In this document: positions 56,483-64,000 of the stretch, piece after piece
How the letters are laid out: every line of letters starts with the position of its first letter
Numbering within the stretch: position 1 is the first letter of the stretch
Source: Cryptomeria japonica
Lineage: Eukaryota > Streptophyta > Pinopsida > Cupressales > Cupressaceae
Assembly: GCF_030272615.1 (NCBI RefSeq)
Contig: NC_081412.1
Span: forward strand, 41,160,791 to 41,224,790
Length of the DNA stretch: 64,000 nt
Reading direction: 5' to 3'
Made by a program: the position numbers and the translations under genes
Notes under the pieces: model-generated
Told to the model about the DNA's origin: nothing
Seen by the model: only the letters and a program-made list of their open reading frames with translations
Database searches by the model: none

Positions 56483-57480
56483 AGAATGAAGCTCTTGTCC
56501 TAGTGCATGAGTTAAATTTCCATAGATCTGACATTGTTTTCATGTTTTAGCTATCTGAAAAGAATCTCATTCCATAGTTGGCCAATAATAGTCCAAGGGT
56601 ATGAGTTTTTTTGAAAGGGTAAGACCACTTGAATGAGTTCCATAAATGTCATTATGGACTTCATTTAAGGCCTTCTCATATTCTTATTGCTCGAGACATC
56701 TTAAGAGAGTACCATCTAGACTTCGTTTAAAAAGGGTATCTGTGACAAGAGTATAATGGGAGGATTTGTGAATAAAGTTTCTCTTTTGGTTCTTTGACAA
56801 GTCGGGAGGGTGGATATTATCTTTCACATATGTATAAGTTTGGCCATAGTAGGAGGAATCATGCCCAACATCTGAACCATCAAAATATAATTGCCATGTC
56901 TTTGTCGTGACCATTAGGATATCAACATCCGAAAATTCAATGTGGAAAGGATGATTATCTTGAAGTGGTGCCTCTACTAGTTGGTCGGAAATTACTTTCC
57001 CCTTGATTACTTTTCTATCGACATACTCAATATCAAACTCACTTAGGATCAAGATCCATTTTTCTAGTCTTCCTCTCAATGTCGCCTTGCTGAGAAAATA
57101 CTTCAATGGACCGATTTTAGCAATCAAATTGATGGAGTGAGATGGTAGATAGTGTCTTAATTTTTTAGAAGCAAACACTACCACCAAGCATTCTTTTTTT
57201 GTTGGCGAATAGTTGAGCTCATATCCCACTAGTGTTTTATTGATGTAGTAGATGGATTGTTCTTTTCCTTCATGATCCTATTGTGCAAGCAGAACTCCTA
57301 ATGATGCTTCGGTGGTTGATACATATAGTAACACCTGCTTTCCTAGAATTGGTGACATTAGGACATGTGGTTGCATGAGATAGGCCTTGATCTTGTTGAA
57401 TGCATCCTCACATTGATGGTCCCACTTGAAATTAACATTTTTGTGCAATAGATGGGTAAATGGTTGGCATTTATCTACTC
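56483..57480 (-). pseudogene. Tat-type RNase H region with shortened second RNase H
   Basis: Minus strand. YELNYSPTKKECLVVVFASK, KLRHYLPSHSINL, GRLEKWILILSEFDIEY and VISDQLVEAP are the first RNase H and connector. WQLYFDGS (about 56890) is the beginning of the second, archaeal-type RNase H found in Tat elements. It jumps within about 15 residues to YVKDNIHPPDL and TLLRCLEQ, which normally come after that domain, so most of the second RNase H is deleted. The integrase zinc-binding start (NEVHNDIYGTHSSG) follows. Confidence 0.78.
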
Positions 57481-58260
57481 ACTAAGCAACAAATCTTTGG
57501 TTTGACTATAGTCTTCCTTAAATTGATCTGAGTTGACTGATATTTCGGGGAGATGTCATTTCCATAATTGCTTTGACCTTAGCTAGATCGACTTTGATAC
57601 CTCGAGCTGAAAGAATGTATCCTAATAGCTTGCCTGGAGTAACACCAAAGGCACATTTCTTGGGATTGAGTTGTAACTTATATTGTTCCAACCTATCAAA
57701 GATCTTTTCTAGTATTCCTATATGGTCTTCTCTATTATATGATTTGGCCAATTATATGTCATCCACATAGTCTTCCATGAATGTATGCATCATGTCATGG
57801 AATACCATTGTCATAGCTCTCTGATATGTAGCACCTTTTGGAATGATGTTCCAGCACAAAGTACCCCATGGACATGTGAAAGTTGTCTTTTCTTGATCTT
57901 CAGGTGCTATTTTAATCTGATTGTATCCAGAGAAACTATCCATTAGAGAAAACATGGAGTGTCCTACAGTTGAATCCACAATCATGTCAATGTTAGGCGA
58001 AGGAAAGTCATCCTTTGGACATGCATTATTAAGATCTTTGAAGTCTGTGCATACTCTGATACTTTTATTTGGTTTGGAAATAGGAACGATGTTCGATACC
58101 CATTGAGGATATGCTACAAGTCTGATGAATCATACATCTAGTAATTTTTTAAGTTCTGCTTTGACAAGAAGAGTGATATGAGGATGCATTTTACTTAATT
58201 TTTGCTTAACCGATTTGGCTCTTAGATTGACATTTAAGTTCAATGCATAATAATATTTGG
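57481..58260 (-). pseudogene. Tat-type reverse transcriptase
   Basis: Minus strand, two main frames. SIRVCTDFKDLNNACPKDD (about 58065-58010), MIVDSTVGHSMFSLMDSFSG, GYNQIKIAPEDQEKTTF and MEDYVDDI at about 57752-57775 carry the palm with the YVDD motif intact. ILEKIFDRLEQYKLQLNPKK, GKLLGYILSARGI and MEMTSPRNISQLRS follow. Stops and shifts break it near 57735 and 58130. It would copy element RNA in the particle. Confidence 0.85.
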
Positions 58261-58495
58261 ATCAAACCCTAGCATGTCTACATATGACCAGGAAAAAATG
58301 ATTTTCCATCATTTGAAGAAGTCCATATATTGTTGCATTTCTTGTGCTGATAGAGAAGTTGTTGGATGCAGAATCTTTGGTTTCTCTAATGGATGACCTT
58401 TCTTAATAGTACTTAGGTAAAGTGTCAAATCTCCCATCTTTTGGTGCCTCAAGGATATTTTCACTGTTAGAATCATACTTTCTTTTTACTTATTC

Positions 58496-59400
58496 TCAAT
58501 CTAATGTTGCCAATAAATGGTTTTCAACATTAGACTTGATATTGTTTTCTTTATTTTCATTTTTGTGACTGAGAGATTTGGCACCCACTTGACTCGAAGA
58601 TGCGTTGTTGAAATTCCTAGTGAAAGTTGATGCGGGTTCAATTGCATTAAGATATAAGGATATGGCATGGTCATTAGGAAAAGTATCAATGGTAGTATGT
58701 CTTTCATTTTCCAAGTCAATAAGTTCATGATGGATTAGAGGTAAGGGGTCCTCAGGTTTAGATACTTCGAGGGTAGTAAGGTTCATTATAAAGACTTCAA
58801 TGTTTTTGATATGTATGTCAATATCTAGAACAATACTCTCATCAGAATGATCTCTCACAAGTAGCTCTGGATCATCCTCAATTAAGTCCAAGTCAACCGA
58901 ATGTGATTCTAATTCAAGTGGGCTAGTTCCTAACGTTTGCACCGCATATGTATGATCCACATTGACTCCTACATCTTCCTCAAAGGAAGTTTCTTCTGCT
59001 GATTGGTCAGAATGATAGAAATTACATTGCCATTTATTAGACTCTATCTCACTTGCAGCTTGTAATCTATAGATTTGTTCATATAGCATTTGATTTATTT
59101 CTTCTTTTTTTCTTGCTATATCTTTTCTTCTCTCATATTCAGCTTCCTCTAGGCTGATATTGAGTTTTTTCAACCTTCCTATTAGCTCTCCGTGATTTGT
59201 ACTAGCTTCTTGGTTGTGTTAATTATGAGTTAAAGCTACTTGGGAGGTGCCTTTAGTTTGTTTTTCATGTTTATTACAAGCTTGCTTCTTTTGCCATTTC
59301 ATATTTGCTTGTTCTTGTTGCTTGGCAAATGTTTCTTCCCTTTCAATTTCAAGTTATTCTTGTCCATTTTCATATTCATCTTGTTGTTGACTAGAATATG
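58496..59400 (-). pseudogene. Tat-type spacer between protease and RT, acidic
   Basis: A 225-codon uninterrupted minus-strand stretch (58496-59173) preceded by charged sequence. It starts with a coiled coil (LNISLEEAEYERRKDIA) and is then acidic (LDLIEDDPELLVRDHSDE). No enzyme motif. Tat and Ogre polyproteins have a long, poorly conserved spacer here, so it is taken as part of pol. The intact length is notable next to broken neighbours, but I see no sign of an independent gene. Confidence 0.6.
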
Positions 59401-59414
59401 TGTCCTCTAGTGGA

Positions 59415-59566
59415 GTAACTTGTCCATACCCTAAGCCTGATTTGTCTGTAGCCTATTGAGTATGAGGTTGGATAGGTTCTGAGATACCTTCTTTTCATTT
59501 TCCTATAGGACCTGTTCCAGTGTATACCATTTTTTGAAGGATGTCAAATCCTTTTCCATATTTTTT
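59415..59566 (-). pseudogene. G-patch-like segment of Tat-type pol
   Basis: Minus strand: GKGFDILQKMVYTGTGPIG, then after a stop KEGISEPIQP and DKSGLGYG. Spacing of glycines and the final GLG fit a G-patch domain, a nucleic-acid-binding module known near the protease of some retroelements. One stop and the Met-Val change weaken it. Confidence 0.6.
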
Positions 59567-60034
59567 TGTAGATATTCTGACATTGTTAGTCTTTTGTTGG
59601 TCTTCTTCATCCTTGTATAGCCACTGTAGCACATATTTGTCTTCTATTTCCTTTGATAAGGTCCTAGCACTAACAAATGCTCCATCAAATATTGGAAGAT
59701 GTTTCACAATTGGTTGTTGTTTAGAGTTTGATGGTTTTCCATATGATTTAAGAGAAAGTGGTAATTATGATAGTGAATATTCTTCATTCCCTCGATCGCT
59801 TAGCTGCATTTGTTTTTCCATACTTGACAAAATTGAGGCAAATGATTTTTCTTTGGATTGCGTGTTTGAAGATGATGCCTCTCTATTATGAGGAACAATG
59901 ACCTCCTAAGCTAGTTTTAGATTACTACAGTACTAAAATGGATTTGAATCTGTTGAGATCGTGATTTCCTACCCATTGTAGGGAAATTTTAGGCACTGAT
60001 GATATGCTAATGGAATAGCTTGTATATCATGTAT

Positions 60035-60403
60035 CTAGGGTCTTCCCAAGAGTATGTTGTATGATAGATCCAAGTCTAGAACTTGGCATGTTGTGTCTTT
60101 CTGCAAAGGTCCCACTCTGATGGGTAATATCAAAATTCTTTTAGAGGAATGCTTCTCTTCATCATATGCTTTGATTATTATCTTTTTCTGGGGATCCACT
60201 GCCTCTTCAAAATAACCTAGAGCACGGATAAGACTCAATGAGAAAACGTTTAAGCCAACACCCCCATCTGTTAGGACACGTTTAACATGTGTCTTGTGAA
60301 TAAGGACTTCAATATGCAAGGGAGCATTATGGGCATGTTGCAAGGACATGTCATCTTCTTCAATGAATGATAAGCAGTGAGGGGCTATGAGATGTCCCAC
60401 CAT
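60035..60403 (-). pseudogene. Tat-type protease
   Basis: 122 codons on the minus strand without a stop. HKTHVKRVLTDGGVGLNVF carries the DGG active site used by this lineage. LDLSYNILLGRP is the C-terminal conserved block. It is followed toward the RT by a long spacer with a G-patch-like segment. Confidence 0.8.
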
Positions 60404-60406
60404 GGT

Positions 60407-62239
60407 TTAGAATTGATCTATATCAAGAACTTTGGACATATTTGTATCTACTAATGCTCTTTCATGAATTTTTTTGTGTGCAGGTGAAAGCTTTAAAAGG
60501 TCTAAGATGGATATTTGTGCGGGAGTTTTCTGTAATTGATCCACTAGACTATATTGTTTTGCAGTGGATAATGTGCTAGTTGTAGGACCTGACAAAACAA
60601 CTTTGGCTTTTCTTCTTGTGATAGCATGAGGAGTTTCTTGATGTTGTTTCTCTTTAACCACAATCACATTTACCACATTATCATACTCATCAGCATAGTT
60701 TACCTTTTCTTTACCCTTACCATTATGTGTTGTGGATGATTCACCCTTCTCATAGTTTGCAAGCGGAGTTTTGAAAGCTATATGAGATTCATTTGTCGTA
60801 TTTCCATCCATAGTTATTGCTCCATTATAAATAAAATCTTGGAAGACATGTTTCAATCGCTCATAATTGTCCATGTGATGTCCTTTGTTTCGATGAAAAT
60901 TGCAAAAAAGGTTGGCATTTCACCAAGATGGTTTCACTTGAGGTTCGAAGTTCCTTCCTTTTGGAAAAGTAATCAATTTGTTTGCGAGAAGTGTATTTAA
61001 GGCGGACCCCAGTGTTTCACCAATGTTTGAAAATTTCCTTCAAAAGAAATTGTTGAAAGTTGATTTTTGGTTATTGTTGTTTTGTTGAGTTGCCGCTGAG
61101 TGACTAGATAAATTCAAAACTGGTTGCTTTGGTTTTACATTGTTGTTATCCACTATCCCATCGTTGACGATATTTCAACTTCTATTCCAAAATTTAGGCT
61201 TATCATTGTTATTGCTAACATTGTTGTTAGGAGGATTAACTCCTTCTTTCTATAGCTTCAACTCACCCTTCTTTATCATATCTTCTTCCATTCTGATTCG
61301 ATTATTAATCATCTTTTCAAAATTTTGATGCCATTACATTTTTAGATGATATCTTATTTATCTGTTTAGGTTGTCGATGAATATGCCTATTTTCTTGTAT
61401 TTTGACACTGTTCAAGGATATTATTAAGCTAACCATCTCCATCTCTGTAGAAATGTCATGAAAGATTCTCCACTCTTTTGTCTAGTATTGCATAGGTCTA
61501 GAATCGTGACCTCATGTTGAATGTTGTAAGAGTTTTGAAAAAAAATTATTCACCAATTCTACGAATGATCTAACTCTAGGTGGAAGTTTGGAGAACCATT
61601 CTATAGCTAGTCCACTTAAGCTCTTTGGAAATAATCTCATCGAGTATGTATCCTCATGTGCAAACTGCATACTCATCGTGCAAAATTCTCATATATGATC
61701 CTGGGGATCAGTGCTTCCATTATATTTATCGTATTGAGGAGTTTCACAACCTGTAGGAAATGATGTAATGTTTAGATTTATGTTGAATGGGTAAGGACAA
61801 ATTTCTTGAAGCGAGTATCTTCTAACAGTTCCTCTCTGCATATCTTGAATATGTGTTTGCAACGTTTGTGTTTGTTGTGTAAGAGTTGTGATAAGATTAT
61901 CAACATGATTTGTTCTTCTATAACCATGAGTTTGCATTCGTGATCTCTTCTTGTATCATCTCAACTCTTTCTTTTGTCCTCATTAGATTTAGCTTTGTTG
62001 AGAACTTCTACATCATCCCTTTTGGGAATGGAAGTTTCCTCATTAGTTATTGTGTTATTGGGAATTGATGCGTCATCCATTTTGTGACAAAAAATATCCT
62101 CATTTTGTTCGTTATCATGGAAAGGGTCACTTCTCTTTTGTCCTAAATTGCTCACATCAAAATCTTGGGGGAGTGTAGCACTAGATTTTGCTAGCATAAG
62201 GAAGTATTTTTCTTTTTCTCCCTCCAATATTTTCTCCAT
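60407..62239 (-). pseudogene. Tat-type gag
   Basis: Minus strand in several frames. N-terminus MEKILEGEKEKYFLMLAKS at 62239. The capsid part includes YDKYNGSTDPQDHI (61689-61740), FAHEDTYSMRLFPKSLSG, AIEWFSKLPP and SFVELVNNFF. The C-terminal part at 60407-60874 opens with MDNYERLKHVFQDFIYNG and ends just before the protease. Several stops and shifts. The start at 62239 is the first ATG of the readable stretch and may not be the original one. Confidence 0.72.
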
Positions 62240-64000
62240 AAATTTATCAAATTTAGGATCTAGTTTGATTTCTCTGATATGTTGATCAGTTACCTCTTCT
62301 TCTTGTATTTCATTTTTGTGTTAGATGTTCCTATAATCTTCAATTATTTCAAATGTTTCGATTTCCGTTTCTACGATATTTCATCTTTGTGCTCTAGTTA
62401 AAACGGGCATACACATGTGTTGAATATTGTGCAAGGATTCAATTGTCTAGAAGGTGTTTCGATAAGTGACCAAGTCTCAACGTAGATATGATAGAGTGAT
62501 ATGACATGAAAAGATAATTCAAGTATTTGTAGATTTGTAATTTTTTCTATCTTCGGTTTGAAATGCAATGATGATGATTTTGATAAGACCAAGTCCAACA
62601 GGAACGATATATCCTACGACATGGGACAAGGTTATCCTAACCAAACATTGTAGTTCCCTGATAGAGGATGATAGATCCTGATGAGAAACTATGTTCTGAG
62701 TGATCGATTTATCAAAAAAGGTAATAATACACTTTGAGATGTTAGATCTTGAACTTGTTGAAGGTGAATAGTTGAAAATATTGAGGGTGTCTAGTTCTAG
62801 AATCCAATTTGATAGAAGATAACTTGACTGAGCGAACCAAGAAGACAATCTAAGCATAAAATGACAGATATCAGGTGTATGTGCTCACTATAAATTGACC
62901 AATAAAACATGACAAATCTGGAAAAGACATGCAAGAAGATAGCTCTGGACTAACAAAGACAAAAATTCATATGATAGTTTATACAGTCCCAGACAACAAT
63001 TTAGGAAGACCCATACGATAAACTAGAAATCTCACACGACAAAGGCCAAACTCATACGACACTTCCCACAGAACTAGATGACAACTGATAACAAATAAGT
63101 CTATGCTAATCTAACTCATACAGTAATTCCCACATAACTAGATGATAAACTAGATTTCTCGTACGACAAACTAGAAAGCTCATATGACTGAGGATAGAGC
63201 AAAGACAAAAATTTTACTTTGATAAATTTTTGACCAAAAATGTTTGATGTTTTGATTATGTTTTCCAGTTTTAGATGTCTGATTTTTTGTTTCAGGGATG
63301 AAAACACAGCAAACACATGATATGATAAGTGACTTCAAGGACAACACGCTAAATCCTAAGGAAGTTGGCTAAGAGATAAAACCTTTGCTTACAAAATTAT
63401 GTACACACCCAATAGCTAATCAAAATACGGTTGTTGAGTCTCATGCAATGAATTCTCAATGCCTTATTATTCAACTGTAAGCGCTAATGGGGGCACGATA
63501 TGGCAAGTGTCTTGAAAGAGTTACTATCTCTCTTGCACAAAGATTATCCCCCTTTCAGAGTTGAATCAAGTAGCTTCTATCTTAGGGTTCGTAGTAAGGA
63601 TTTTTGTTTGGAATTACCCCTTGCAGTCGTGCAAGCATAGTGGAGGCCTATATCTCAACAAGGTACCAAAACAAGGAGTAGTCACGCAAACATGATTGAG
63701 ACCGCGAGGCCCTACTAAATGTACGATATGAGAGATCTCAAAAGAGAAGACTCAAATAACTCCATCCTCTGAGACTTTAATCCCGAGAGGCCATTTTTTT
63801 AGAGTGAGTCAGAAAGCTTAGGTCTAGTTGTACTCACTTGGGTCATTCTCATAGGGTGATTACTTTTTCCCACTGTGACAGGCCCACTAAAGGTACTCAA
63901 ATCTCAAACATAGAAGCGCTTCAAGGGTAAGGATTTTTTATTGTCCAAATGGACAAGAGCATACTCTCCTATCTTTTAGACAACTTCTCAAACATAGAAA
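62240..64000 (-). other. Tat-type 5' leader region, no gene
   Basis: Minus-strand upstream region of gag with no supported reading frame. It shows no match to the 3' LTR at 35543-36681, so it is leader rather than LTR. Short imperfect repeats around CATACGAC and AACTAGA lie at about 63005-63190. Confidence 0.5.

Larger units (their letters stand above)
1378..64000 (-). mobile_element. Element Y: copia-like element without pol, minus strand, right end outside window
   Basis: Y runs on the minus strand. Its 3' LTR is 1378-3468, its internal region 3469-8992, and its 5' LTR starts at 8993. That LTR is interrupted by X1 (9008-33479) and continues at 33485-35542, where the Tat-type element breaks it about 20 bases before its end. 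The two LTR copies align along their length, from GAGTACAATGAAC at the start to GACATCAATGACAAAT near the end. A primer site matching initiator Met tRNA sits at 8978-8990 and a polypurine tract at 3469-3484. The only recognisable coding region is a gag remnant (7750-8921). No protease, integrase or reverse transcriptase motif was found, so Y was probably mobilised in trans. AAGCA at 1373-1377 is the presumed left duplication. Confidence 0.72.
35543..64000 (-). mobile_element. Tat/Ogre-type Ty3/gypsy element, minus strand, 5' LTR outside window
   Basis: 3' LTR 35543-36681, polypurine tract 36682-36696, long 3' untranslated region, then on the minus strand integrase C-terminus (38377-38740), the LARD-like insertion (38741-55953), and integrase core, RNase H, RT, protease and gag up to 62239, with a leader to the window end. 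Features typical of the Tat lineage: protease with DGG instead of DSG, a G-patch-like segment between protease and RT, a second RNase H start (WQLYFDGS) before integrase, no chromodomain and an extended 3' UTR. CTTTG at 35538-35542 is the presumed duplication. Confidence 0.8.

Noticed and set aside
58496..59173. 225-codon minus-strand frame as an independent host gene
   Set aside because: It lies between protease and RT of one element in the same orientation, where Tat polyproteins have a long spacer; no promoter or separate domain was seen.
1..64000. CRISPR array, rRNA, bacterial operon or phage-like system
   Set aside because: No regularly spaced identical repeats, no rRNA core sequence, and every recognisable protein belongs to plant retroelements.

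Overview
This window is plant nuclear DNA made almost entirely of retroelements inserted into one another. I found no host gene, tRNA, rRNA, CRISPR array or bacterial-type feature. The element types (Ty1/copia, a chromodomain Ty3/gypsy chromovirus, a Tat/Ogre-type gypsy element with a tRNA-Arg-like primer site, and plant L1-type LINE ends), the A+T richness and the heavy decay suggest a large plant genome. A conifer or other gymnosperm is possible, but the sequence does not prove it.

Layout from outside in. The base layer is a minus-strand LINE remnant (646-1377), capped on the left by a copia-type LTR end (1-645). Element Y, a minus-strand copia-like element without pol, is inserted in that LINE; its 3' LTR is 1378-3468 and its gag remnant 7750-8921. 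Y carries a plus-strand 5'-truncated LINE (3818-5450). Y's 5' LTR starts at 8993 and is broken twice. The first break is element X1 (9008-33479, duplication CAATG). The second is a Tat-type gypsy element (35543 to beyond 64000, minus strand).

Inside X1 lie a chromovirus G (12763-26177, duplication TGTAA) and a related element X2 (26192 to about 30462). Inside G lies copia B (about 16125-23101, minus), the best preserved Gag-Pol here. Inside Tat, within its integrase gene, lies a LARD-like element with 3.2-kb LTRs (38741-55953, duplication ATACT). Inside that element's reading frame lies copia A (43373-51645, duplication AGATG). Nesting therefore reaches five levels on both arms.

How they may work together. 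Copia A, copia B, G and Tat encode capsid, protease, integrase and reverse transcriptase domains, all damaged. Y, X1, X2 and the LARD-like element have LTRs, primer sites and reading frames but no recognisable pol, so they would need enzymes supplied in trans. Y, X1 and X2 share with copia A the C-terminal half of Gag (coiled coil, a GLGFE-like motif, a zinc-knuckle array) but lack its capsid half. X1 and X2 carry in the pol position a long second reading frame of a family I do not recognise. That pair is the most promising candidate for something undescribed.
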